This document shows, in pieces, positions 48,243-57,249 of a stretch of DNA of 64,000 nt (positions within the stretch are counted from its first letter, which is position 1; every line of letters begins with the position of its first letter). The position numbers were made by a program, and so were the translations under genes. The stretch comes from Thiococcus pfennigii. Lineage in GTDB: Bacteria > Pseudomonadota > Gammaproteobacteria > Chromatiales > Chromatiaceae. The notes under the pieces are model-generated. The model ran no database searches. It had not been told where the DNA came from and worked only from the letters and a program-made list of their open reading frames with translations. The stretch covers positions 108,273 through 172,272 of the forward strand of contig NZ_NRRW01000002.1 of assembly GCF_016583835.1 (NCBI RefSeq). Direction: 5' to 3'.

Positions 48243-51200
48243 CTACCGGTGCCGCGGCACGGGCGCCCCCTCGGGAGGCGACCCCACCGCCGGGGCCGCG
48301 GGACGCAGCCAGCGCTCGGCGAACGCCTCGGCGGACAGGGCGCGGTCGAACAGGAAGCCCTGTCCCAGGTCGCAGCCGATCGCGAGCAGGATCTCGCGCT
48401 GTTCCTCGGTCTCCACCCCCTCGGCGATGACCTCCAGGCCCAGGCTGCGCCCGAGGGCGACGATCGTCGCCGCCAGGATGCGATCGTCGGGATGCGCGGC
48501 GAGGTCACGCACGAAGCCGCGGTCGATCTTCACGGCCTGAATCGGCAGTCGCTTCAGATAGCCGAGGCTCGAGTACCCGGTACCGAAGTCGTCGATCGCA
48601 AGCTGCACGCCCAGCGCCCGCAGCGCGAGCAGGATCTCGCGGGTCCGGACCCCGCCGTCGAGCAGGCTCGACTCGGTCAGCTCCAGCGCCAGCGCCTCGG
48701 CCGGCACCTCGTAGCGCGTCAGCAGGGTCTCGATACGGGTCGCGAGCCGCGGGTCGCGAAAGTGTTGCGGCGACAGGTTGACGGCCACCGTGAGCGGCGG
48801 CAGGCCGGCGGCCCGCCAGGCGGCGAGCTGGCCGATGACCGCCTCGAGGATCCAGTCGCCGATCTCGACGATCAGGTGGCTGGCCTCGGCGACCGGGATG
48901 AAACGATCCGGCGGGATCAACCCCCGCTCGTCGTGACGCCAGCGGATCAGGGCCTCGGCGCCCACCAGTCGGCCGTCGGCGAGTCGCACCTTCGGCTGAT
49001 ACCAGGCGAGCATGCCGCCGGTGGCGATCGACCTGCGCAGGTCGGACTCCAGGACGAGGCGCTCGACGGCCGCGGCGTTCATTTCCGGCGTGAAGAAGAC
49101 CCGGGTGGCACGGCCCTCGAGCTTGGCCTGATGGAGGGCCGTATCGGCGTTCCTCAGCAGTTCGGCCATCGTCTTGCCGTCCTGCGGAGAGATGGCGATG
49201 CCGATCGACAGGGTGATCCGCACCATCTGCCCGGCCAGGTCGAACGGCTCCTGGAAGGCGTCGATGAGCCGCTCGGCCGCGCGCAGCGCCCCATCGCGCC
49301 CGGTCTCGGGCAGCAGCAACGCGAACTCGTCGCCGCCGAGTCGCCCGACGGTGTCGGTATCGCGGCTCGCCGCGCGCAACCGCGCGGCGACCTGCAGCAG
49401 CAGGTCGTCGCCGACGGCGTGGCCGAGCGAATCATTGATGCCCTTGAAGTGATCGAGGTCGACGGCCAGCACCGCCAGTGTCCCGCGACGATTCTCCGCG
49501 AGCGCCAGGGCCAGATCGCCGCGCCGGTTCAGCAGGACCCGATTCGGCAGATCCGTCAAGGCGTCGTAGTGGGCCAGGTGCTCGATGCGGTGCTCGGTCT
49601 CCTTCTGGTGGGTGATGTCGGCACCGACGATGACGTAATGGGTCAATTCCCCCTCGTCGCCGCGGACCTCGCTGACGGTGGCGACCATGACGAAGACCGC
49701 ACCGTCCTGGCGCCGGTTGACGAGTTCGCCCTGCCAGACCCCGTCGCGACCGACTGCGCGCCAGATCCCCGCATAGAAGGCCGTCGCCTGGCGGCCGGCA
49801 TGCAGAAAGGTCGGCTCGCGCCCCAGGGCCTCGGCCTCCGGATAGCCGCTCAGGCGCGTGAAGGCCGGATTGACCGCGACGATCCGTCGCCCGGTATCCA
49901 TGACCAGGATCGCATCGTGCACCGCCTCGAAGACCGCCGCCGCGAGGCGGCGGCGCTCGCTGGCGCGGCGCCGCTCCGAGATCTCGGTGAAGAAGATCGC
50001 GACCGCATCGCCGGCGGATTGGAAGGCCGTGATCTCGTAGAGGCCGTCGATCGAACCATCGGGGTAGCGGATCTCCGGCCAATAGCGGACGCCGCCCGCG
50101 CGCGCCAGCCGGCGCAGGGTCGCGGGGAACGAGGTGCCCCGCAGCGCCGGGAAGAGCGCCTCGAGGGGGCGGCCGATCGCATCGCCCGCGGGCCAGCCGA
50201 GGGTCGCGTGCGCGACCCGGTTGGCGACCCGCAGGACCAGCCGACCGTCGGGGAGGAGGTCGAAGAGCAGGCAGCCCCAGGGGGCATGATCGAGGATGCT
50301 GCGCAGGCGCCGCTCGTTCTCCTGGAGGGCGACGTCCCGGGCGGCCGCCAGGGCCTCGGCCCGCGCACGCCGCGCCGAGAGCCGGTAGAGCGCCCCCGCC
50401 AGGAACAGGGTCGCCGAGAGCCCGAGGACCAGCATCCAAGGGGTCGTCGTGGACGCATGGGCCGGCAGACCGAGGCCATCGAGGATCGCCAGCGTCACCG
50501 TCAGGCCGATCAGGGCCGCGACCGTTGCCGTGCCCCAGGCCGAGGCCGCCCCCGACCGCCCGCGCAGCCGGCCCGCATTGGATGTGGCCACCGCGACCAG
50601 CCAGGCCAGGGCCGCCAGACCGAGGATGCCGATCATCGTGCGGCTCGTGCGCCGCGCGGTCACCGCGATGTCGTCGCGCACGGCGACCCGCAATAGCGCC
50701 GCGGGTCGCCCGTCGAGTCCATCGAGGACGACCGAGAGCACACCCGACGGCTCGGGCCCGGTGGAAAGGAACCGGCGCCGCCCGGCGCCCTCCGCTGGAG
50801 GATCCTCGGCGGCAAGGAGCGCGAAGCGCAGGCCGGCGCGCTGGCCGAGGGTTCGCTGCCAGTCCGCATCGGCACGCAACCCGACGAGGAGCACCGCCCA
50901 TGGCGGACCGCGGCCCGCCGCCGGCACGGGATGCAGGGCCACCAGCAGGGGCCCGTCGCGGCTGGCCACCAGGCCGGCCGCCCCCCGTCCCTCGCCGCGG
51001 GCCTGGCGCAGCGGCCCGCTCAGGGCCGGGGCGGCCACGAGTGCATCGCCCCCCCTGCCCGAGTCGCCGGCCGGGGCCGGCCGACCGGCCCGGGCGAGGA
51101 CCTCGCCCGCCGGCCCAACGAGGGCGGCGAGGTCGATCGGCTCGGGACAGGCACCGACGGACTCGTCCTCGGGCGCGACGCGACCGCCGGGCGCGCCGGG

Positions 51201-51434
51201 CGCATCGGTGCCGGCGAGGGCGGCACGGGCGGCCCGACAGGCCGCCGCCGAGGCCAGCCGGACCAATTCGCCCTCGACGAGGAGACGGGCGCGCACCAGG
51301 TCCTCCCCGGCCTGGGCGCGCTGCACGCGCTCGAAGGCCCGCTGGACGACGAGCCGGTCGACGGCGACGATGATCGACAGTACCGCGACGAAACCGACGA
51401 TCGCCCAAGCGACGGCGCGCAATCGTTCCGACAT
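48243..51434 (-). CDS. Membrane-bound PAS-GGDEF-EAL cyclic-di-GMP enzyme
   Basis: A 1063-residue protein. One membrane segment (about 8-28) precedes a periplasmic sensor region (to about 265), several further membrane segments (about 268-370), two PAS domains (about 395-635), a GGDEF domain with an intact GGDEF motif (near residue 700) and an EAL domain with EALIRW (near 826) and DDFGTGYSSL. Both active sites look complete, so it may make and break cyclic-di-GMP. The ATG at 51434 (MSERLRAVAW) is chosen since upstream residues look non-coding. A PilZ gene lies 3.4 kb away. Confidence 0.92.
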   Translation of the reverse strand: MSERLRAVAWAIVGFVAVLSIIVAVDRLVVQRAFERVQRAQAGEDLVRARLLVEGELVRLASAAACRAARAALAGTDAPGAPGGRVAPEDESVGACPEPIDLAALVGPAGEVLARAGRPAPAGDSGRGGDALVAAPALSGPLRQARGEGRGAAGLVASRDGPLLVALHPVPAAGRGPPWAVLLVGLRADADWQRTLGQRAGLRFALLAAEDPPAEGAGRRRFLSTGPEPSGVLSVVLDGLDGRPAALLRVAVRDDIAVTARRTSRTMIGILGLAALAWLVAVATSNAGRLRGRSGAASAWGTATVAALIGLTVTLAILDGLGLPAHASTTTPWMLVLGLSATLFLAGALYRLSARRARAEALAAARDVALQENERRLRSILDHAPWGCLLFDLLPDGRLVLRVANRVAHATLGWPAGDAIGRPLEALFPALRGTSFPATLRRLARAGGVRYWPEIRYPDGSIDGLYEITAFQSAGDAVAIFFTEISERRRASERRRLAAAVFEAVHDAILVMDTGRRIVAVNPAFTRLSGYPEAEALGREPTFLHAGRQATAFYAGIWRAVGRDGVWQGELVNRRQDGAVFVMVATVSEVRGDEGELTHYVIVGADITHQKETEHRIEHLAHYDALTDLPNRVLLNRRGDLALALAENRRGTLAVLAVDLDHFKGINDSLGHAVGDDLLLQVAARLRAASRDTDTVGRLGGDEFALLLPETGRDGALRAAERLIDAFQEPFDLAGQMVRITLSIGIAISPQDGKTMAELLRNADTALHQAKLEGRATRVFFTPEMNAAAVERLVLESDLRRSIATGGMLAWYQPKVRLADGRLVGAEALIRWRHDERGLIPPDRFIPVAEASHLIVEIGDWILEAVIGQLAAWRAAGLPPLTVAVNLSPQHFRDPRLATRIETLLTRYEVPAEALALELTESSLLDGGVRTREILLALRALGVQLAIDDFGTGYSSLGYLKRLPIQAVKIDRGFVRDLAAHPDDRILAATIVALGRSLGLEVIAEGVETEEQREILLAIGCDLGQGFLFDRALSAEAFAERWLRPAAPAVGSPPEGAPVPRHR

Positions 51435-51960
51435 GACGAGATCCTTCCGTGTGCGAGTCCGATCGAATGGGGCGCCCCAACGCGCGCATCCAGCCGCGAC
51501 GGCGAGCCGGATCCATCGGGGCCATCCCGCCGGCGGCATGGCGACGACGCCCGGCGGGCGCTGCGAACCCTGCGTAGCGCCCGCGGCATTCGGCCCACGC
51601 TGGTTGGCCTGCCCCGGGGGCACGATCGCCTCGATTCTACGCAGCCCGGCGACCGGCGTTCACACTGGGACCCGACCACAGCGAAGAACTGTGAACCAAG
51701 AGCCAGATTCGCGCCCACGCCGCGGGCAGGCGAGCGCGGATCTCCCTTGGTTCCCTCGGGCGGCAACGAGACCGTTTTCGGTATACCATCTGCGTTGCGC
51801 CGGACGAGGCGACCGCGCGGCCATGGGGCGAAGGTCCGAGCCCGGGTCGGCGATGCGCTCCAATCGCGACGGCCCCACCGCACAGAGACGGCAGCCTCGG
51901 TAGGCCGCGGCGGTCCCTGTCCAGCTTCCTCAAATCCACATGGAGTCGGCCCTCAGTCCA
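51435..51960. other. Intergenic region between divergent GGDEF-EAL and DUF2782 genes
   Basis: A 526-base divergent promoter region. ACCGTTTTCGGT, a small palindrome, followed by TATACCAT (about 51770-51790) is the only promoter-like patch. I see no gene, repeat family or terminator in the rest. Confidence 0.35.
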
Positions 51961-52293
51961 ATGAACAAGCTGCCCATCCTCCTCGCGCTCGGCCTGTTCG
52001 CGGCCGCGGCGCTGGCCGACGATGACCTGATGCAGGAATACCTCTCGGCCCCGGCCCTGCCGCCGGCCTCGCTGACCGACGACGCCGTCGAACCGGAGGT
52101 CACCATCATCGAGCGCGGCCAGGACGTCATCTACGAGTACCGGGTGCGCGGCCAGCTGTACATGGCCAAGATCATCCCCGTCGCCGGACCGCCCTACTAC
52201 CTGCTCGATACCGACGGCGACGGGGCCCTCGACACCCGCGACGACCAGCCATGGAACATGGCCACGCAGCAGTGGCTCCTGTTCGATTGGTAG
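51961..52293 (+). CDS. DUF2782-family exported protein
   Basis: A 110-residue protein with a signal peptide (MNKLPILLALGLFAAAALAD, cleavage near residue 20) and the DUF2782 core EVTIIERGQDVIYEYRVRGQLYMAKIIP. The family is restricted mainly to gammaproteobacteria and has no known function; members are short periplasmic proteins. An ATG 21 bases upstream is possible but less suited to the signal peptide. The TRAP genes begin two bases after its stop. Confidence 0.82.
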   Translation: MNKLPILLALGLFAAAALADDDLMQEYLSAPALPPASLTDDAVEPEVTIIERGQDVIYEYRVRGQLYMAKIIPVAGPPYYLLDTDGDGALDTRDDQPWNMATQQWLLFDW

Positions 52294-52294
52294 G

Positions 52295-52900
52295 ATGGGC
52301 CGCCGCCGGGACCCCATGAACGCAGGCCCAGCCCACGGCCCCCGCTGGGCGGCCCTGATCGGCGCCCTGGAGCGGATCAACGACCTCGTCGGCCGCACCG
52401 TCGCCTGGTTGGCCCTGGCGATGGTCGCAGTCACCTTCCTCGTCGTCGTCCTGCGCTACCTCTTCGACCTCGGCTGGATCGCGCTGCAGGAGTCGGTCAC
52501 CTACATGCACGCGCTCCTCTTCATGCTAGGCATCGGCTATGCGCTGCGCCACGACGGCCACGTGCGGGTCGACATCTTCTACCAGCGCCTCTCGCCGCGC
52601 GGGCGCGCCTGGGTCGACCTCCTGGGGACGCTGCTGCTGCTCTTCCCGGTCTGCCTATTCATCGCCTGGATGGCCTGGGACTATGTCGCCGCCTCCTGGG
52701 CCGTCGCCGAGGCGTCGCGGGAGGCGGGCGGGCTGCCCGGGGTCTACCTGCTCAAGGCGCTGATCCTGGTCATGCCGGCCCTGGTGATGGTCCAGGGGCT
52801 CGCGACGGCGCTGCGCAATGCGCTGTTCCTCGCCGGAATCGCCGTCCCGGACGCGGACGCGGATGCGGATGCGTCTGAGCGCGAGCGGGGCGCCGGCTGA
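52295..52900 (+). CDS. dctQ: TRAP transporter small permease (DctQ)
   Basis: A 201-residue protein with four membrane segments and the DctQ motif LRHDGHVRVDIFYQRLSPRGRAW (about 84-106). Together with DctM it forms the sodium-coupled membrane part of a TRAP carrier for organic acids. An ATG at 52316 is an alternative start. The C-terminus contains a run of Asp-Ala repeats encoded by near-identical hexanucleotides (about 52845-52876). Its TGA overlaps the dctM ATG. No DctP binding-protein gene is found next to it. Confidence 0.9.
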   Translation: MGRRRDPMNAGPAHGPRWAALIGALERINDLVGRTVAWLALAMVAVTFLVVVLRYLFDLGWIALQESVTYMHALLFMLGIGYALRHDGHVRVDIFYQRLSPRGRAWVDLLGTLLLLFPVCLFIAWMAWDYVAASWAVAEASREAGGLPGVYLLKALILVMPALVMVQGLATALRNALFLAGIAVPDADADADASERERGAG

Positions 52901-54279
52901 TGGCCGACTGGCTGCCGCTGCTGCTGTTCGTCGCGGTCGGGCTCACGCTGCTGCTCGGCTATCCGGTGGCCCTGTCGCTCGGCGGCAGCGCCCTGTTGTT
53001 CGCCCTGCTCGGGATGGCCTTCGACCTCTTCGATCCGGCCTTCCTCGAGGCGCTGCCCAACCGCCTCTACGGGATCATGACCAACGAGACCCTGATCGCG
53101 GTCCCGCTGTTCGTCTTCATGGGCGTCATGCTCGAGCGCTCGCGCATCGCCGAGGACCTGCTCGACACCATGGCCACCCTGTTCGGTCCGCTGCGCGGCG
53201 GGCTGGGGATCGCCGTCGTACTGGTCGGCGCCCTGCTCGCGGCCAGCACCGGCATCGTCGGCGCGACCGTCGTCACGATGGGCCTGCTGGCGCTGCCGGC
53301 GATGCTGCGTCGCGGCTACGACCCGCGGCTCGCGGCCGGCACCATCTGCGCGTCCGGCACCCTCGGGCAGATCATTCCCCCCTCGATCATCCTGGTCCTG
53401 CTCGGCGACATCCTGTCGTCGTCCTACCAGGAGGCGCAACTGAAGATGGGCATCTTCGCGCCGGAGACCGTCTCGGTCGGCGACCTCTTCGTCGGCGCCC
53501 TGGTGCCTGGCCTCCTGCTCGTGGTCCTCTATATCGGCTATCTGGCCGCGGTCGCCTGGCTGCGACCCGGCGCGGCACCGGCGATCCCGCGCACCGAACG
53601 CGCACGCGACAGGACCGCGCTGTGGGGACGGGTGATGCGGGTGATGGTCCCGCCGCTGGCGCTGATGGTGGCGGTGCTGGGCTCGATCATGGCCGGGCTG
53701 GCCACGCCGACCGAGGCGGCCTCCGTGGGCGCCGTGGGGGCACTGGCGCTCGCGGCGCTCCAGCGGCGCCTGACGCTCGCCGGCCTGCGCGAGGTAGTTC
53801 GGCGCACGACGATCGTCTCGAGCATGGTCTTCTTCATCTTCGTCGGCGCCGCGATCTTCTCGCTCGTCTTCCGCGGCCTCGACGGCGATCGGCTGGTGAC
53901 CGACTTCCTGACCGGTCTGCCGGGCGGGACCGTTGTGGCGCTGGCCTTCGTGATGTTGACCCTCTTCCTGCTCGGCTTCATCCTCGACTTCATCGAGATC
54001 ACCTTCGTGGTCGTGCCGATCGTCGCGCCCGTGCTGCTCGCGATGGGCGTCGATCCTGTCTGGCTCGGGATCATGATCGCGATCAACCTCCAGACCTCGT
54101 TCCTAACGCCACCCTTCGGCTTCTCGCTCTTCTACTTCCGCGGCGTCGCGCCGGCGACCCTGACCACCGGCCAGATCTACCGGGGCGCGCTGCCGTTCAT
54201 CGCGATCCAGTTGCTGGTCCTTCTGCTCCTCGCGCTCGCGCCCAGTCTCGCGACCTGGCTGCCGGACGCGCTCTACTGA
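52900..54279 (+). CDS. dctM: TRAP transporter large permease (DctM)
   Basis: A 459-residue protein with about twelve hydrophobic segments. Family features are GTLGQIIPPSIILVLLGD near residues 150-167, GLATPTEAASVGAVGA in the second half and LQTSFLTPPFGFSLFY near the end. It is the ion-coupled transport subunit; the substrate cannot be told without the binding protein. Confidence 0.93.
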   Translation: MADWLPLLLFVAVGLTLLLGYPVALSLGGSALLFALLGMAFDLFDPAFLEALPNRLYGIMTNETLIAVPLFVFMGVMLERSRIAEDLLDTMATLFGPLRGGLGIAVVLVGALLAASTGIVGATVVTMGLLALPAMLRRGYDPRLAAGTICASGTLGQIIPPSIILVLLGDILSSSYQEAQLKMGIFAPETVSVGDLFVGALVPGLLLVVLYIGYLAAVAWLRPGAAPAIPRTERARDRTALWGRVMRVMVPPLALMVAVLGSIMAGLATPTEAASVGAVGALALAALQRRLTLAGLREVVRRTTIVSSMVFFIFVGAAIFSLVFRGLDGDRLVTDFLTGLPGGTVVALAFVMLTLFLLGFILDFIEITFVVVPIVAPVLLAMGVDPVWLGIMIAINLQTSFLTPPFGFSLFYFRGVAPATLTTGQIYRGALPFIAIQLLVLLLLALAPSLATWLPDALY

Positions 54280-54519
54280 CCGTCGGGCAAGCCCCAAGAC
54301 CAAGGGAGACACGACGCCAAGGCTTGGGCATCGCCCGCAACAGAAGGGGGCAAGGTCGCCATGCGCCCCGGGCCTGGCTGGGCACGACCCGAGCAGGGCC
54401 CGATGGACGGCTCACCGCCGACGCTCGACCGCCAAGCGAAGGGGCGATGGCGCGCCGGAGACGACTCTCACCCCCGAGGACGCGGCGACAGGGATGGGCG
54501 GACGCGATGCTGCGGGGGA

Positions 54520-54876
54520 TCAGTACAGGGAGGACGGCTCGCGGGCGGGGATCGCCGGACGGTGCGGCCGGTGCGCCAGTTCGTGGGCACCGATCAGGCC
54601 GCGGTAGAGTTCGTCCTGGGGGTCGCGGAACATCACCCCGATGCCGCCGCCCTGGTGGTGGATGACGATCGCCGGGATCAGCCATTCCCGCCCGAGGCAC
54701 TGGAGCTCCAACTCGACGAGGGTCCCCGTGGGCAGGGTCACGGCCCGCACGTCCAGATACATGCCCTGCTCGGACAGGTTCCGCGCCCGCGCATGCGAGA
54801 AGCGACGGCGCCGATAGCGGATCTGGACTTGCAGGTCAATGGCATAGCGCTTGCCGTATCGGCGCTCGACGGACAT
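54520..54876 (-). CDS. PilZ-domain protein
   Basis: A 118-residue single PilZ domain. The two cyclic-di-GMP binding motifs are visible: RxxxR as Arg6-Tyr-Gly-Lys-Arg10, and NLSEQG (33-38), the D/N-x-S-x-x-G motif. It probably acts as a cyclic-di-GMP receptor controlling motility or surface functions. A possible source of the signal, the GGDEF-EAL protein, is encoded 3.1 kb away. The opposite-strand frame here is a shadow. Confidence 0.85.
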   Translation of the reverse strand: MSVERRYGKRYAIDLQVQIRYRRRRFSHARARNLSEQGMYLDVRAVTLPTGTLVELELQCLGREWLIPAIVIHHQGGGIGVMFRDPQDELYRGLIGAHELAHRPHRPAIPAREPSSLY

Positions 54877-54981
54877 GATCGGACTCTCCAGGGTTCTTTC
54901 TCCTTCTTCTAAAACATCTTAGATGCAAAACTTGACGACCGAGTTCCATCGACGTGACCGAACGGTGACACGGCCGCACCG

Positions 54982-56367
54982 TCACCCGGACGCGCCCGTG
55001 TCGGCGCGCTTCGTCGCCTCCGATCGAAACAGCCAGTACAGCGCCACCCCCGCCACCAGCGTCGCGACACCGTAGAACGCCACCACCGGACGGCTCGCCA
55101 GCGTGTAGACGAGGATCCACAGGTTGCCGGCGATGAACAGGAGCGGCGTGAGCGGATAGCCGAGGGTGCGGTACGGCCGCGGCGCCTCGGGACACAGGTG
55201 GCGCAGGCGCATCAGGCCGGCGACCGTCAGCGCCGCCGAGAGCGAGAGCGTGAAGCCGATGTAGATCAGCAGCGCGTCGTAGGCGGCGGCGAGGATCATC
55301 AGGATCGCGATCGCCGCCTGTAACAGGATCGCCTGGGCCGGCGTGCGCCGCGCCACGTGGACGCGGCCGAAGCGACGAAAGAAGAGCCCGTCGCGCGCCA
55401 TCGCATAGTAGACCCGCGGCCCGGCCATGATCATCGCGCTCAGCACCGAGAGCAGCCCGAGCGCGATCGCCAGGCCGAAGAGGGTGCCGATCCCGCCCCC
55501 GAAGAGGGCCGCGGCGGCCGCCGTGCCGATCTCCAGGACACCGCGCATCGCCGCCGGCGGCAGGGCGTAGACGTAGACGAGATTGAGCGCCAAGTAGAGG
55601 ACGACGACCAGAGCGGTGCCGAGCGCCAGGGCACGCGGCAGATTGCGCCCCGGATCGCGGATCTCGCCGCCGAGGTAGGCCGCGGCGTTCCAGCCGCTGT
55701 AGGCGAACGAGACGAAGATCAGCGCCACGGCGAAGTCGGCAGCACTGCCGGAGACATCGGGCAACGTCCGCCCCAGGTGACCGAAGTCGCCGCGCCCGAC
55801 GGCCAGACCGGCACCGATGAAGAGGAGGATCAGCCCAAGCTTGAAGGCCGTGAGCCAATTTTGCACACCCTGCCCGAGGCGCAGGCTGTGGTAGTGCACG
55901 AGCGAGAGCAGGACGACGACGGCACAGGCCAGCACGGTGATCGGCGACAGGCTGAACCAGGGCCGCCCGCCAAACTCGACGACCAGCCAGGGCGCCTGGC
56001 CGCTGCCGAGGAGATAGGTCGCGAACGCGATCGCGGCGGCCGCGATCGGCGCCGAGAAGCCGACAATCAGCGAGATCCAGCCCGAGACGAAGGCCGGCAG
56101 CGGGCCGAAGGCCCGGCGCAGATAGGCGTACTCGCCGCCGGCCCTCGGCAGCATGGCCCCGAGTTCGCCGTAGCAGAGCGCCCCAGCCAGCGCGAAGAGA
56201 CCGCCGACCAGCCAGCAGGCGAGGAGCGCCTTAGGGCTGCCGAGCTCGGCGAGGATGAAGCCCGAGGTCGTGAAGATGCCGCTGCCGATCATGTTGGCGA
56301 TGACCAACACGGTCGCCGAGCCGAGCCCCATCTCGCGGCGCAGGCCGCCCGCCGCCAACTCCGTCAT
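54982..56367 (-). CDS. APC-superfamily amino acid permease
   Basis: A 461-residue permease with about twelve membrane segments. VLVIANMIGSGIFTTSGFI in the first segment is the APC substrate-binding motif GSGIF, and the following GALCYGELGAMLPRAGGEY block is typical of the LAT/APA type. Its ATG overlaps the stop of the exported methylase gene, so it belongs to the TonB-receptor operon. Most members carry amino acids; in this context another small organic substrate cannot be excluded. Confidence 0.88.
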   Translation of the reverse strand: MTELAAGGLRREMGLGSATVLVIANMIGSGIFTTSGFILAELGSPKALLACWLVGGLFALAGALCYGELGAMLPRAGGEYAYLRRAFGPLPAFVSGWISLIVGFSAPIAAAAIAFATYLLGSGQAPWLVVEFGGRPWFSLSPITVLACAVVVLLSLVHYHSLRLGQGVQNWLTAFKLGLILLFIGAGLAVGRGDFGHLGRTLPDVSGSAADFAVALIFVSFAYSGWNAAAYLGGEIRDPGRNLPRALALGTALVVVLYLALNLVYVYALPPAAMRGVLEIGTAAAAALFGGGIGTLFGLAIALGLLSVLSAMIMAGPRVYYAMARDGLFFRRFGRVHVARRTPAQAILLQAAIAILMILAAAYDALLIYIGFTLSLSAALTVAGLMRLRHLCPEAPRPYRTLGYPLTPLLFIAGNLWILVYTLASRPVVAFYGVATLVAGVALYWLFRSEATKRADTGASG

Positions 56368-57200
56368 CGTAGGAAGTCGCCGACGTAGATCAGGTGTTCG
56401 AACGGCAGATCCGCCCCGCCGACCCGCTCGAGGATGGTGTCGAGGGTCGCCTTCAGCACCTGCTCGCGCTCGGCATAGCCGGCGTGGCTGACGATCGCGA
56501 TCGGCGTCTCGCCCGGGTACTGGCGGCGCAACTGCTCGATCACCTCGGGCAGCTGCGAACGCATCGTGAAGAGCACCATGGTCGAGCGGGTCTCGGCCAG
56601 CTTCTCGAGGGTGTCGCGGCTGCCCTCGCCGCGCCGCCCGGCGGCCGCCGTCAGGATCACCGAACGGCTCCCGTCGCCGTCGGTGAGGCTCCGCCCAAGG
56701 GCCGCATTGGCCGCATTGAAGCTCGATATGCCGGGCACGACGACCGGATCGAGATCGGCGAACTCGCGCAGGTAGCCGATCTGCGGGCCGTAGATGGTCG
56801 GATCCCCGTAGTCGATGACGGCCACTCTCTTGCCGGCGGCGACGGCCTCGCGGACGAGGCGGCGCACCTGCGCCTCCTGGGCTGCGACCGTCTCGCCGTC
56901 TCGGGCACGCCGCCCAAGCGGGCGGAACAGGCCGTGGCCGGCCTCGTGCAGATCCTTGCCGCGCAGCAGCTCGCCGTACTGCTCGCGCAACCGCTCCATG
57001 CCGAGGACGATGTCGGCGCCGGCGATGGTCTTCTGAGCGCGCACCGTGATGTTGTCCGGGTCGCCGATGCCGAGGCTGACGAGATAGAGCTGGCCGCGCT
57101 TCCTGTCGTCCTCCGCCCAGGCCAGCGGCGCGGCGAGCAAGGCGCAGAGGATGGTCAGGACGCCGATGGCCGCGGCACGGCGGCATGAGACACGGTTCAT
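56364..57200 (-). CDS. Tetrapyrrole (precorrin-type) methylase with N-terminal export signal
   Basis: The 278-residue product begins with a typical Sec signal peptide (basic MNRVSCRR, hydrophobic core, cleavage after AWA at residue 29). The rest is a complete tetrapyrrole methylase domain of the CobM/CbiF type: SLGIGDPDNIT (42-52), YGDPTIYG (131-138) and VVPGISSFNAANAALG (154-169), then the SVILTA strand. These enzymes methylate corrin precursors with S-adenosylmethionine, a cytoplasmic cofactor, so export is odd. It lies 49 bases after the TonB receptor and overlaps the permease gene. Confidence 0.85.
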   Translation of the reverse strand: MNRVSCRRAAAIGVLTILCALLAAPLAWAEDDRKRGQLYLVSLGIGDPDNITVRAQKTIAGADIVLGMERLREQYGELLRGKDLHEAGHGLFRPLGRRARDGETVAAQEAQVRRLVREAVAAGKRVAVIDYGDPTIYGPQIGYLREFADLDPVVVPGISSFNAANAALGRSLTDGDGSRSVILTAAAGRRGEGSRDTLEKLAETRSTMVLFTMRSQLPEVIEQLRRQYPGETPIAIVSHAGYAEREQVLKATLDTILERVGGADLPFEHLIYVGDFLR

Positions 57201-57249
57201 GGGGGTGACTCCTAGCTTCTGGTTCAGGTCTTGGTGTAGGGATGAAGGA

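Noticed and set aside
54361..54912. A 183-codon plus-strand frame
   Set aside because: It is opposite the PilZ gene, whose two ligand motifs are intact.
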